From the NCBI GenBank assembly GCA_964406445.1, contig CAYORU010000019.1, positions 1 to 62,843 of the forward strand: 62,843 nucleotides of DNA, given 5' to 3'. The position numbers were made by a program, and so were the translations under genes. Each line of letters starts with the position of its first letter. Positions within the stretch are counted from its first letter, which is position 1. The notes below the pieces were generated by a model. It worked only from the letters and a program-made list of their open reading frames with translations, did no database searches and had not been told where the DNA came from. Source of the DNA: SG8-30 sp964406445 (lineage in GTDB: Bacteria > Pseudomonadota > Gammaproteobacteria > Steroidobacterales > Steroidobacteraceae). This document shows positions 9,136-17,249 of this stretch, piece after piece.

Positions 9136-9405
9136 CTAGCCCAGCGATCCCGGGATCGAGGCGAACAGGCCCCGGGTGTAGTCGAGGATCACGCCGAGCA
9201 TCCAGTGGCCGGCGAGGAACAGCGCGGCCACCATCACCAGCAGCTTCGGCACGAAGGACAGCGTCATCTCGTTGATCTGGGTCGCGGCCTGCAGCATGCC
9301 GATCAGCACGCCCGCGGCCAGCACGGACAGCAGCAGCGGCGCGGCGAGCAGCGTCGTCACGGTGAGCGCCTGCTGGCCGATGCTCATCACTTGCTCGGGG
9401 GTCAT
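9136..9405 (-). CDS. fliQ: flagellar export gate protein FliQ
   Basis: Small export gate protein of 89 aa with two membrane helices (LTVTTLLAAPLLLSVLAAGVLIG is the first region; KLLVMVAALFLAGHWML the second) and the family motif LQAATQINEMTLSFVPK between them. The ATG at 9405 was chosen because it gives the standard FliQ N terminus MTPEQVMSIG. The gene lies 8 bp after fliP, in the conserved fliPQR order. Confidence 0.95.
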   Translation of the reverse strand: MTPEQVMSIGQQALTVTTLLAAPLLLSVLAAGVLIGMLQAATQINEMTLSFVPKLLVMVAALFLAGHWMLGVILDYTRGLFASIPGSLG

Positions 9406-9413
9406 GTCGGTCC

Positions 9414-10157
9414 TCAGGTGTAGAAGCTCGCCGCGAGCGTGCCCATGAGCAGCGTCCACCCGTCGACGAGCACGAACAGCATGATCTTGAAGGGCAGCGA
9501 CACCAGCATCGGCGACAGCATCATCATGCCCATGGACATCAGGACGCTCGCCACGACCAGGTCGATCACGAGGAAGGGCAGGAACACCATGAAGCCGATC
9601 TGGAAGGCGGTCTTCAGCTCGCTCGTGATGAAGGTCGGGATCAGCACCGTCATCGGCACGCTCTCGGGCCCGTCGAGCTTCTCGATGCCGGCGATGCGCG
9701 CGAAGGTCTCCAGGTCGGCCTCGCGGGTCTGGTCGAGCATGAAGCGCCGAAGCGGCGCGAGGCTCTGCTCGAGCGCCGGCTCGGCGGCGAGCTGGCCGTC
9801 CAGGTAGGGCTCCACGCCGTCCTGCCAGGCCTCGCCGAGCACCGGCGACATGATGAACAGGGTCATGAACAGCGCCAGGCCGATCAGCACCTGGTTCGGC
9901 GGCGTGGTCGGCGTACCGAGCGCCTGCCTGAGGATCGCCAGCACGATGACGATCCGCGTGAACGACGTCATGCTGAGCAGGATGGCCGGCAGCAGCGTCA
10001 GCGCCGTCATGAACAGCATGATCTGCACGGACACCGACCAGGTCGCGGTGCCGTCCGGCCCCGGCGTGACGGTGAAGGCCGGCAGGCCGCCCGCGACCTG
10101 TGCGAGCGCGGTCGCCGGCGTGGCGGCGAGCAGCGCGAGCGCGAGGAGCCTGATCAC
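9414..10157 (-). CDS. fliP: flagellar export gate protein FliP
   Basis: Core pore protein of the flagellar export gate (247 aa). A cleavable signal peptide (VIRLLALALLAATPATALAQ) is followed by family motifs MLFMTALTLLPAILLSMTSF, TRIVIVLAILRQALGTP and SPMLVSLPFKIMLFVLVDGW. The start is a GTG at 10157 overlapping the fliO stop (GTGA). The longer open frame upstream of this codon lies inside fliO and is not FliP. Confidence 0.95.
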   Translation of the reverse strand: MIRLLALALLAATPATALAQVAGGLPAFTVTPGPDGTATWSVSVQIMLFMTALTLLPAILLSMTSFTRIVIVLAILRQALGTPTTPPNQVLIGLALFMTLFIMSPVLGEAWQDGVEPYLDGQLAAEPALEQSLAPLRRFMLDQTREADLETFARIAGIEKLDGPESVPMTVLIPTFITSELKTAFQIGFMVFLPFLVIDLVVASVLMSMGMMMLSPMLVSLPFKIMLFVLVDGWTLLMGTLAASFYT

Positions 10158-10582
10158 GCGCGTCCCCGACGGGCCAGCATGGCGCGCATGCGCTCGGCCA
10201 GCGCCGTCTCGGCGCCCGGGCCGCCCGGCCCGCCGCCCCCGACCTCCACTTCGGCATCGAGCAGCGCCAGCGAGGTGACGCCGGCGCTGGTCACGCCGAC
10301 CAGCGCCTGCCGGTCGCCGACCGCGAGCAGCACCACGCGCTCGCGCGGACCCACCGGCACCTGCGCGAGCACGCGCAGCGTGCCGGCCGCGCCCTGCGGC
10401 GCGATGCGCATGCGCCGAGCCAGCCACGCGAAGGCGACGATCAGGCCCACCACCAGCAGCAGCGACACCGCGAGTTGCCCGAGCGCGGCGGCGCCGCCGG
10501 GCAGCGCGCCGGCGGACTGCGCGGCCGCGACCGGCGCCAGCGCGGCGCCCGCGACCGTCGCCAGGAAACGGCCTGACCTCAA
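10154..10582 (-). CDS. fliO: flagellar export assembly protein FliO
   Basis: FliO (142 aa) assists assembly of the FliP ring. It has a signal-like first hydrophobic stretch (RFLATVAGAALAPVAAAQ), a membrane helix (LGQLAVSLLLVVGLIVAFAWL, residues about 35-55), and a small cytoplasmic domain with VLAQVPVGPRERVVLLAVGD and LVGVTSAGVTSL, which are typical of the family. It overlaps fliN by 4 bp and fliP by 4 bp. Confidence 0.9.
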   Translation of the reverse strand: MRSGRFLATVAGAALAPVAAAQSAGALPGGAAALGQLAVSLLLVVGLIVAFAWLARRMRIAPQGAAGTLRVLAQVPVGPRERVVLLAVGDRQALVGVTSAGVTSLALLDAEVEVGGGGPGGPGAETALAERMRAMLARRGRA

Positions 10583-10890
10583 CGCACGCCCTCGATGCGC
10601 TCGCGCGGGCTCACGACCTCGGTCAGGCGCACGCCGAAGTTGTCGTTCACGACCACCACCTCGCCGCGCGCCACCCGCACGCCGTTCACCAGCACGTCGA
10701 GCGGCTCGCCGGCCAGCCGGTCGAGCTCGAGGATGGAGCCCGCGGAGAGCTGCAGCAGGTCGCGGACCTTGATGCGGGTCCGGCCGATCTCCAGCGCGAG
10801 CGTCACGCCGACGTCGAGGATCAGGTCGAGACTGACTTCGCTGGCCGGCTTGGTCTCGGGCGCGGCTTGGGCAGGTTTGGGGCTCGCCAT
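10579..10890 (-). CDS. fliN: flagellar C-ring protein FliN
   Basis: C-ring switch protein (103 aa). A short variable N terminus precedes the SpoA/SURF1-like domain: LDLILDVGVTLALEIGRTRI, then DLLQLSAGSILELDRLAGEPLD and VNGVRVARGEVVVVNDNFGVRLTEV. These positions match FliN closely. It forms the base of the C-ring with FliM and docks FliH for export. It lies 23 bp after fliM and overlaps fliO. Confidence 0.96.
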   Translation of the reverse strand: MASPKPAQAAPETKPASEVSLDLILDVGVTLALEIGRTRIKVRDLLQLSAGSILELDRLAGEPLDVLVNGVRVARGEVVVVNDNFGVRLTEVVSPRERIEGVR

Positions 10891-10913
10891 GTTGGCCTCC
10901 TTCGGGCTCCGGT

Positions 10914-11888
10914 TCAGCGCCGCGCCGCGCCCGGTCGGACGGGCTCGGCGACGGTCAGGGCATTGCGGCCGCGCGAGACGCCGAAGCGGGCGCGGTAAAG
11001 GGGAACGTCGCCGGCGAGGAGCAGCGCCTCGCGGGGCGCCTCGATGGGCACCACGTCGCCGGGCTTCAGGCGCACGAGCTCGCCGAGGCTGATCTCCGCC
11101 TCGGCGAGCACGGCACGCACCTCGACCCGCGCGTCGGCGAGCGCGCCCGACAGGGCGGGCGCCCAGGGCGCGCCGCCCGGCGCGTCGCGCACGGCGGTCG
11201 CCGAGGCGAGCACCTCGCGCAGCGGCTCGATCGCCGCCGACGGCAGCACGAAGTCGAAGCTGCCCTCGGCGGCGCCGAGCGCCACCCGGAAGCGATTGAC
11301 GAGCAGCATCTCGGCCGGCGTGCCGAGATCGACGAAGTGCGCGTTTCGTTCCTGCTTGACCAGCTCGAACTCGAGCGCCGCGACCGGGGCGAACGCGGCG
11401 GCGAGCTCGGTGGTGGCCTGCGTCACCACGAGCCGGGCGAAGCGCGCCTCGGTCGGCGTCAGGCCGCGTTCGGCCTCGCGCGGGCCGGCGCGGCCCGGAC
11501 CGCCGTAGAACGCGTCCACCAGCAGCGCCAGCAGCGCCGGATCGAGCGAGAACAGCACCTGGCCGGCAAGGGGCCGGGCGCGGGCGAGGTCGAGGCAGGC
11601 CGGCGCCGGCAGCGAGGCGAGGTAGTCGGCGCCGCGCTGCGCCTGCACGCCCTCGTAGGTGACCTGCAGCTCGCGGCGGATGAGCTCCGACAGCCGCGCC
11701 CGGAACTGGCGCGCGAAGGCCTCGAGCAGCAACTCGAGCGTGGGCAGCCGGCCGCGGGTGATCCGCGGCGTGGCCGCGAGATCGTAGGGCCGCGCCTCGC
11801 TCGGCCCCGCGGCGGCAGGGCCCACGCGATCCAGCAGCGCCTGCACCTCCTCGTCGGAAATCAGCGGCTTCTCGCCGGGACCGGCCAC
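10914..11888 (-). CDS. fliM: flagellar motor switch protein FliM
   Basis: FliM (324 aa) links CheY-P binding to rotor switching. The N-terminal peptide reads LISDEEVQALLDRV, a divergent version of the usual LSQDEIDALL CheY-binding motif. The CheC-like middle domain includes NAHFVDLGTPAEMLLVNRFRVAL, and the C-terminal SpoA domain includes ISLGELVRLKPGDVVPIEAP. The start is GTG, 1 nt after the fliL stop. Residues usually conserved in the CheY-contact helix are only partly kept, of note because no chemotaxis gene is linked. Confidence 0.92.
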   Translation of the reverse strand: MAGPGEKPLISDEEVQALLDRVGPAAAGPSEARPYDLAATPRITRGRLPTLELLLEAFARQFRARLSELIRRELQVTYEGVQAQRGADYLASLPAPACLDLARARPLAGQVLFSLDPALLALLVDAFYGGPGRAGPREAERGLTPTEARFARLVVTQATTELAAAFAPVAALEFELVKQERNAHFVDLGTPAEMLLVNRFRVALGAAEGSFDFVLPSAAIEPLREVLASATAVRDAPGGAPWAPALSGALADARVEVRAVLAEAEISLGELVRLKPGDVVPIEAPREALLLAGDVPLYRARFGVSRGRNALTVAEPVRPGAARR

Positions 11889-11889
11889 G

Positions 11890-12450
11890 TCACTGGACCA
11901 CGAAGCTGGTGAACAACAGGTCCTCGAGCGCGGCCTTGCCGCCGGTCTCGCGTTCCAGGATCGCCTGGACCTCGGCCAGCGACTTGGCGCGCAGCGCCTC
12001 CTTGCCCTCGCGCGACATGACCTGCGCGTACTCGAGGCTGCTCATCATGAGCATCAGGTTGTTGCGGATGAGCGGCGCGTTCTGCTGCACGGCGGCGATG
12101 GTCTCCGCGTCGCGCGCCATCACCTCGACCGTCACCTGCAGGAAGCGGACGGCGCCGTCCTGCTCGAAGTTCACGATCAGCGGCGGGTCGAAGGCGAAGT
12201 AGATCGCGGGCCCCGAGGGCTTCGCCCTGGCCTTGCCGTCGGCCTTCTCGGCGGGCGGCGGCTTGAGCGTGAGCTGCCCTTCGGCGTCGAGCACCAGTTC
12301 CTGCGGCGGGTGCAGCAACTCGTTGATGAAGCCGCCGGCGACCACCGCGGCGAGCGTGACCGCGAAGATGCCGGCGCCGTTCACGATGAGGGCGACCGGC
12401 CCGCCCGATTTCGGCGGCGACGGCGCCGCGGCCTGCTGTTCTTCGGCCAT
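11890..12450 (-). CDS. fliL: flagellar basal body protein FliL
   Basis: Single-pass inner-membrane protein (186 aa) that surrounds stator units. A proline-rich cytoplasmic tail is followed by a membrane helix (VALIVNGAGIFAVTLAAVVAGGFI) and a periplasmic FliL domain with IYFAFDPPLIVNFEQDGAVRFLQVTVEVM and RNNLMLMMSS. The ATG at 12450 is preferred over a GTG three codons upstream because AGGGTGG sits 8 nt before it. It is the first gene of the long operon and has a sigma-54 promoter just upstream. Confidence 0.92.
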   Translation of the reverse strand: MAEEQQAAAPSPPKSGGPVALIVNGAGIFAVTLAAVVAGGFINELLHPPQELVLDAEGQLTLKPPPAEKADGKARAKPSGPAIYFAFDPPLIVNFEQDGAVRFLQVTVEVMARDAETIAAVQQNAPLIRNNLMLMMSSLEYAQVMSREGKEALRAKSLAEVQAILERETGGKAALEDLLFTSFVVQ

Positions 12451-12488
12451 GAGGCCCACCCTGCAAAGGAATTCCCGAGGGGATGCGA

Positions 12489-12504
12489 AGCAATTTGCAT
12501 GCCA
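12489..12504 (-). promoter_or_regulatory. sigma-54 promoter of the fliL operon
   Basis: The minus strand reads TGGCATG-CAAA-TTGCT, matching TGGCACG-N4-TTGCW with the invariant GG and GC correctly spaced by 10 nt. The expected start is near 12478, 28 nt before the fliL ATG. This would drive fliLMNOPQR-flhBAF-fleN-fliA-motCD-DUF2802. Confidence 0.88.
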
Positions 12505-12600
12505 CGCCAGGGCCCGCCAGAAAAACTATTTTATTCAGCAGGTTATGGAGGCCGCCTGGCGCCAAGAGGCGTCGCTCGCCGCGGGCCCGTCAGAATTTTG

Positions 12601-12617
12601 GCGCCCCGGCGGGGCGC
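12601..12617 (-). terminator. GC hairpin after the DUF2214 gene
   Basis: GCGCCCC-GGC-GGGGCGC forms a 7-bp stem with a 3-nt loop, 12 nt past the stop of the upstream gene. There is no clear U-run on the minus strand (CAAAATTC follows), so this is a possible weak or Rho-aided terminator. It separates the inserted gene pair from the fliL promoter. Confidence 0.45.
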
Positions 12618-12628
12618 GCGGCGACCGG

Positions 12629-13078
12629 CTAGGGACCGCCCTGCCCAAGCAGCACGGCGGGCAGGGGGATCAGCGCGACGAGCGCGAGCTCCAGGGAGAT
12701 CGTCGCCCGCACGGCCTCGAGCTCGCCGAGCCTGGGCGCGAACGTGGGGGCGTTGCGCGCCTCGCGGTTCCAGCGCACGACGGTGCGAGTCGTCGGCACG
12801 GCGAGCAGCAGCAGCATGGCGAACAGGCCGATCTTCAGGGCGAACAGGCTGTCGCCGGCCGGCAGCCCGGCGGCCGGCTGCCAGCCCTGCAGCCGGGCGA
12901 GCCCGGTCGCGAGCGACGAGGTCAGGCCGAGCAGGTAGCCGAGCCGCACCTGGCCGAGCAGGCGCACCTGCAACCGGTCCGGCGGCCGCGCGAGCAGCCA
13001 GTGCTCCGCCATCTTGAGCGCCGCGGCGGCCCCGGCGGCGAGCAGGTGCAGGTAGGCGAAGCCCGCGTCCCAGATCAC
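12629..13078 (-). CDS. DUF2214 family membrane protein
   Basis: Integral membrane protein of 149 aa with four hydrophobic segments: AYLHLLAAGAAAALKMAEHWL, VRLGYLLGLTSSLATGLARL, SLFALKIGLFAMLLLLAVP and ISLELALVALIPLPAVLL. The pattern and the R-P-N-R-like middle resemble DUF2214. The start is a GTG overlapping the dehydratase stop (GTGA). The function of DUF2214 is unknown. It is a guest gene between fliK and fliL with no obvious motility role. Confidence 0.75.
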   Translation of the reverse strand: MIWDAGFAYLHLLAAGAAAALKMAEHWLLARPPDRLQVRLLGQVRLGYLLGLTSSLATGLARLQGWQPAAGLPAGDSLFALKIGLFAMLLLLAVPTTRTVVRWNREARNAPTFAPRLGELEAVRATISLELALVALIPLPAVLLGQGGP

Positions 13079-14076
13079 TCGGCGTCCCCGCGGGCACCGC
13101 CTGCGCCGAGCACGAGGCGCGCGAAGCCCTCGGCGTCGATGTTGGCGCCGCAGGCGATCAGCCCCACCCGGCGACCCGCGAGCGGCTCGCGCAGCGGTCC
13201 GAGCAGCGCGGCCGCCGCCGCGGCGCCGGCGGGCTCGACGGCGAGCTTGGCCTGCTCGAGCAGGAAGCGCATGGCGGCGACCAGCTCGCGGTCGCTGACC
13301 TTCACGAGGCCGTCCACGTGGGCGCGGCAGAGCGCGAAGGACAGCGGCATCGCGTAGGGCGCTCCGAGGCTGTCGGCCAGGGTCGCCACGCGATCGATCG
13401 AGACCGGCCGACCGGCGGCGAAGCTGCGGTGCATGGTGTCCGCGCCCTCCGGCTCCACCCCATAGACCGCGCAGGCGGGATCGAGCAGCTTGACCGCCGC
13501 GGCGACGCCTGCACAGAGGCCGCCGCCGCCGATCGGCACGATCACCGCCTCGAGCCCGGGCGCCTGCTCCATCAGTTCGAGCCCGACGGTCGCCGTGCCT
13601 AGCGCGGTGCGAAGCCCCTCGAAGGGGTGGATCAACGGCCTCGCCTCGGCGATCTGCAGCTCCTCGGCGCGCCTGAACGCCGCGTGCGCGTCGGGCGCGA
13701 ACTCGATCTCCGCGCCGAGCGCGCGGCACTGGGCGACGCGGAAGGGATTGGCGCTCGCCATCATGACGATCTTCGCGTGGCTGCCGAGGCGCGACGCCGC
13801 GTAGGCCGTGGCCAGCGCGTGGTTGCCGGCGCTGACGGCGCAGACGCCGCGCGCGAGTTCGTCGCGCGACAGGCCCATGACGTTGAGCAGCGCGCCGCGC
13901 GGCTTGAAGCTGCCGGTGCGCTGCAGCAGCTCGAGCTTGAGGACCGGTCGCGTGCCGGGCGCGAGCGCCGGGTGAAGGCCCGGCCCGGACAGCTCGAGCA
14001 CCGGCGTGGTCAGCACGAGATCGCCGAGGTCCCGCCGCGCAGCGCGGATTTCGCCGAGGGTGAGCCTGGGCTGCAA
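13075..14076 (-). CDS. threonine/serine dehydratase-like PLP enzyme
   Basis: Fold-type II PLP enzyme (333 aa) of the threonine dehydratase / serine racemase group. The PLP lysine lies in TGSFKPRGA (about residue 55), CAVSAGNHALATAYAA is the phosphate-proximal SxGNHA motif, and VIVPIGGGGLCAGVAAAV is the glycine loop that binds the cofactor phosphate. There is no C-terminal ACT regulatory domain, so a catabolic or racemase-type activity is more likely than the biosynthetic IlvA. The start is TTG and not well supported by a ribosome binding site. It forms a pair with the DUF2214 gene inside the flagellar locus. Confidence 0.88.
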   Translation of the reverse strand: MQPRLTLGEIRAARRDLGDLVLTTPVLELSGPGLHPALAPGTRPVLKLELLQRTGSFKPRGALLNVMGLSRDELARGVCAVSAGNHALATAYAASRLGSHAKIVMMASANPFRVAQCRALGAEIEFAPDAHAAFRRAEELQIAEARPLIHPFEGLRTALGTATVGLELMEQAPGLEAVIVPIGGGGLCAGVAAAVKLLDPACAVYGVEPEGADTMHRSFAAGRPVSIDRVATLADSLGAPYAMPLSFALCRAHVDGLVKVSDRELVAAMRFLLEQAKLAVEPAGAAAAAALLGPLREPLAGRRVGLIACGANIDAEGFARLVLGAGGARGDAE

Positions 14077-14135
14077 GGCAGGAACCCCGCTGCGGGAGCC
14101 GCGTCCGCGGCGCGTGAGAATCTTACCGGAATCGA

Positions 14136-15407
14136 TCAGGCGTAAAGGTCGAGGCGGGCGCTGGCGGCCGGGCGCCAGGCCGGCGCGGGCGCGGCGGCCT
14201 CGGGCTCGGCGCCGAGGCTTGCCGCCGGCGACAGCGGCGCCATCGGCTGCCGCGGCCGCTCGCTGAAGGAATGCTGCGAAACGTTGACGTCCACCTGGGT
14301 GAAGCCCTGGCCGCCGAGCATCTCCCGCAGCCTCGGCAGCGCCTGCTCGATCGCCTCGCGGGTCAGGTGGCTGTGCGCCGTGAAGGCGACGCTCGCCTGC
14401 TCGCCGCTCACCTGGACCCGCACCTCGATCGGGCCGAGCTGTGGCGGGTTGAGCGCGATCCGCGCCCGCGAGAGATCGCGGTCGGCCATGACCACGACGC
14501 GCTCGCCGAGGGCGTTCGAGAACGCCTCCGACCCCGGCGGCTCGGCGAGCTGCATGGCCACCGGCGGCGCATCCCGCCCGGCCGTCGGCGCGGCGGGAGC
14601 GCCGCCGGGTGCGGCCGTCGCGGCCGGGAGCAGCGCCTCCGCGACTCGCGGCGCGCTCGCGGCCTCGACGGGCTTCGCTTCAGATGACTCCGGCGCCAAG
14701 GCCGCCGGCGCCGCGGCTTCGGACAGAGTCGTGGGAGCCGCGGCAGGCGGGGCGGCGGACGCAGCCGGCGGTTGCGGCCGGACCGTGGGCGCGGCGCCGG
14801 CGACCGCCGGCGCGGCCTGCCTTGCGGGCAAGGCGAGGGCATCTGCGCCAGGCCCGGGCAGCGGGCCGGTGACGGGCTCCGCCGCGAGAGGCGGCAAGGC
14901 CGCCCCGGGCGCGCTGACCGCCAGCGGCTGCAGCGGCTGCGGGGGCGTGCCGGGCACCTCGGTCGGCAGACTCCTGCCGCGCGTTGCCTCGATCCGGGGG
15001 CTCTCGGGTCCGGCGCCGTCGGGCGCGAGACCGGATCGGACGGCTATCGCCGCGGCGAGCGCCGCGCCCTGCGGCGCAGGCGCGAGGCCTGGCGTCCCGG
15101 GCGGCACCGGGGGACCGCCCCCTCGCGCCGCCGCCGGAGCAGGCGCAGGGGCCGCCGGCGCCGCGGCGCCCATCGGGGGCGGCACGGCCGGCGGCAGCCA
15201 TGGCAGCGCGACCGGCAGCGCGTTGCCGTCGGGCGGCAAGTCCTTGCCGCCTTCGGGCAGTCCGAGGAATGCCGCGAAGGCCGCGCCCCGCGGCTCGCCG
15301 CCCGGGACCGTCGCGCCCGGCGCGGCCGCCGCCGCGCCGCTCGCGGGCACGCGGGCGGGCGCGACGAACGCCGCGACGGCGGCGGGCAAGGTGGCTGGCA
15401 CGTCCAT
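14136..15407 (-). CDS. fliK: flagellar hook-length control protein FliK
   Basis: Hook-length ruler (423 aa). The first two thirds are Ala/Pro-rich and unstructured; the C-terminal domain (about 300-400) has the conserved core RARIALNPPQLGPIEVRVQV, SVAFTAHSHLTREAIEQALPRLREML and GFTQVDVNVSQ, typical of the domain that signals FlhB. The ATG at 15407 was chosen because the next upstream Met lies inside the -24/-12 promoter at 15421-15436. That places the start codon only about 3 nt after the predicted transcript start. Confidence 0.88.
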   Translation of the reverse strand: MDVPATLPAAVAAFVAPARVPASGAAAAAPGATVPGGEPRGAAFAAFLGLPEGGKDLPPDGNALPVALPWLPPAVPPPMGAAAPAAPAPAPAAARGGGPPVPPGTPGLAPAPQGAALAAAIAVRSGLAPDGAGPESPRIEATRGRSLPTEVPGTPPQPLQPLAVSAPGAALPPLAAEPVTGPLPGPGADALALPARQAAPAVAGAAPTVRPQPPAASAAPPAAAPTTLSEAAAPAALAPESSEAKPVEAASAPRVAEALLPAATAAPGGAPAAPTAGRDAPPVAMQLAEPPGSEAFSNALGERVVVMADRDLSRARIALNPPQLGPIEVRVQVSGEQASVAFTAHSHLTREAIEQALPRLREMLGGQGFTQVDVNVSQHSFSERPRQPMAPLSPAASLGAEPEAAAPAPAWRPAASARLDLYA

Positions 15408-15420
15408 GCACCTTCGCTGG

Positions 15421-15436
15421 TGCAAGCGACGTGCCA
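15421..15436 (-). promoter_or_regulatory. sigma-54 promoter of fliK
   Basis: The minus strand reads TGGCACG-TCGC-TTGCA, a full consensus -24/-12 element, in the 43-bp gap between fliJ and fliK. The transcript start would be near 15410, leaving almost no 5' leader before the fliK ATG at 15407. Confidence 0.85.
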
Positions 15437-15450
15437 CGCCAAGCGGGCGC

Positions 15451-15891
15451 TCAGCCCTCCGAGGGGCCGCGCCGGCCCTGGGCGATCTCGTCCTGGTCCC
15501 GCTGCTCGCGTCGGTCCACCGCGCGCCGCTCGTCGAGGTGGATCCGCTCGACCGCCCGGTCCAGCGCGGCCGTCTCGGCGCGCCGCTCGCGCCAGGCCTG
15601 TTCCAGCTTCTCGGCCTCGCCGCGCAGCTCGGCCACCCGCTTCTGCTGGTCGCGGATCGCGTCGTTCAGGCGGCCGAGGAAGGCGCCGTAGTTGGCGAGC
15701 CGCACCGCGTCGGTGGTGCCGAGGCCGGGCGGGCGCCCGCCCACGTACTCCTCGCGGAACCGCAGGACCTGTTCGAGCTGCCGCTCCTGGTCCTCGAGCC
15801 TGCGCCGCAGCTCCCCGAGCGCCGCGCCCGCGTCGCGCTCGCGCCCGCCGGCGATGTCGCGCACGGGCCGCAGGCGATCGCTGCGCTTCAC
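15451..15891 (-). CDS. fliJ: flagellar export chaperone FliJ
   Basis: FliJ (146 aa), a coiled-coil protein that inserts in the FliI hexamer like the gamma subunit of F-ATPase. The whole protein is helical and charged, with LGELRRRLEDQERQLEQVL and LNDAIRDQQKRVAELRGEAEKLEQAW as heptad-rich regions. A GTG start overlaps the fliI stop (GTGA). It has weak sequence conservation, as in the family, and is identified by fold and place between fliI and fliK. Confidence 0.88.
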   Translation of the reverse strand: MKRSDRLRPVRDIAGGRERDAGAALGELRRRLEDQERQLEQVLRFREEYVGGRPPGLGTTDAVRLANYGAFLGRLNDAIRDQQKRVAELRGEAEKLEQAWRERRAETAALDRAVERIHLDERRAVDRREQRDQDEIAQGRRGPSEG

Positions 15892-17249
15892 GCCGCCTTC
15901 CCGAGCAGATCGCCGAGCGCGCGGGCGCTGTCGGCGAAGGAGACGCGGTCGAACATGTCCTGGCTCAGGAACTCGACGATCCGCGGCCAGGCCTCGAGCG
16001 CCGCGTCCACCCGCGGGTCGCTGCCGCGCTTGTAGGCCCCGACGGCGATCAGGTCGCGGTTCTGCCGGTAGACCGCGTACAGCTGCCGGATGCGCAGCGC
16101 GAGCTCGTGGTGCTCGCGCGGGATCACCTGGTGCATCGCGCGGCTGATCGAGGCCTCGATGTCCACGGCGGGATAGACGCCAGCCTCGGCGAGCTGGCGC
16201 GAGAGGACGATGTGGCCGTCGAGGATCGCGCGCGCCGCGTCGGCGATGGGGTCGTTCTGGTCGTCGCCCTCGGCGAGCACCGTGTAGATCGCCGTGATCG
16301 AGCCCGGGCCGCGGTCGCTGTTGCCGGCCCGCTCGACGAGCTGCGGCAGGCGCGCGAAGACGCTCGGCGGGTAGCCCTTGGTCGCGGGCGGCTCGCCGAT
16401 CGCGAGCGCGATCTCGCGCTGCGCCTGCGCGAAGCGGGTCAGCGAGTCGATCAGCAGCAGCACCTTGCGCCCCTCGTCGCGGAAGTGCTCGGCGATCGCG
16501 GTGGCGAGCCAGGCGCCGTGCAGGCGCATGAGCGGCGGCACGTCGGCCGGCGTCGCGACCACGACCGCGCGCTTGAGCCCGTCCGGGCCGAGCGTGTCGT
16601 TGACGAACTCCTGCACCTCGCGGCCGCGCTCGCCGATCAGGCCGACCACCGTGACCTCGGCCTCCGTGTAGCGGGTCATCATCCCGAGCAGCACGGACTT
16701 GCCGACGCCGGAGCCGGCGAACAGGCCGATGCGCTGGCCGCGGCCGAGCGTCAGCAGCCCGTTGATCGAGCGCACGCCGACGTCGAGCGGGTCGCGGATG
16801 GCGTGGCGCCTGAGCGGATTGAGCGGCACGCCCATCAGGGGCCGCACGTCGTCGCAGGAGACGGCGCCGAGGCTGTCGAGCGGGCGCCCGGCGCCGTCGA
16901 GGACGCGCCCGAGCAGCGCGTCGCCGACCCGCACCTCGGAGACGGTCTGCACCGGCACGACCCGCGCGCCGGGCATCAGGCCGCGCATGTCGCCGGTCGG
17001 CATCAGGAAGACCCGCTCGCCCGAGAAGCCGACGACCTCGGCCTCGACCTCGCGCCCGTCGGCCGTCGCAACGGACAGGCGCGCGCCGACCGGCGCCTCG
17101 CAGCCGACCGCCTCGAGGGTCAGGCCGACCATGCGCGAGAGCATTCCCTCGACCTGCAGCGGCCGCTGCGTCGAGTTCCGCTCGCGATGCCCGGCGAGCC
17201 GCGCGGCCCAGCGCTTCGCCCCGCCCGGGCCGCCGCCGGCGGCGTTCAA
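15888..17249 (-). CDS. fliI: flagellar export ATPase FliI
   Basis: ATPase of the flagellar type III export apparatus (453 aa). Walker A is GLFAGSGVGKSVLLG (about 178-192), Walker B is KVLLLIDSLTRFAQAQREIAL, and the family motif GEPPATKGYPPSVFARLPQLVERAG follows. The start appears to be a TTG overlapping the fliH stop (TTGA), giving an N terminus with the FliH-binding region; an internal start is possible but would remove it. Confidence 0.95.
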   Translation of the reverse strand: MNAAGGGPGGAKRWAARLAGHRERNSTQRPLQVEGMLSRMVGLTLEAVGCEAPVGARLSVATADGREVEAEVVGFSGERVFLMPTGDMRGLMPGARVVPVQTVSEVRVGDALLGRVLDGAGRPLDSLGAVSCDDVRPLMGVPLNPLRRHAIRDPLDVGVRSINGLLTLGRGQRIGLFAGSGVGKSVLLGMMTRYTEAEVTVVGLIGERGREVQEFVNDTLGPDGLKRAVVVATPADVPPLMRLHGAWLATAIAEHFRDEGRKVLLLIDSLTRFAQAQREIALAIGEPPATKGYPPSVFARLPQLVERAGNSDRGPGSITAIYTVLAEGDDQNDPIADAARAILDGHIVLSRQLAEAGVYPAVDIEASISRAMHQVIPREHHELALRIRQLYAVYRQNRDLIAVGAYKRGSDPRVDAALEAWPRIVEFLSQDMFDRVSFADSARALGDLLGKAA

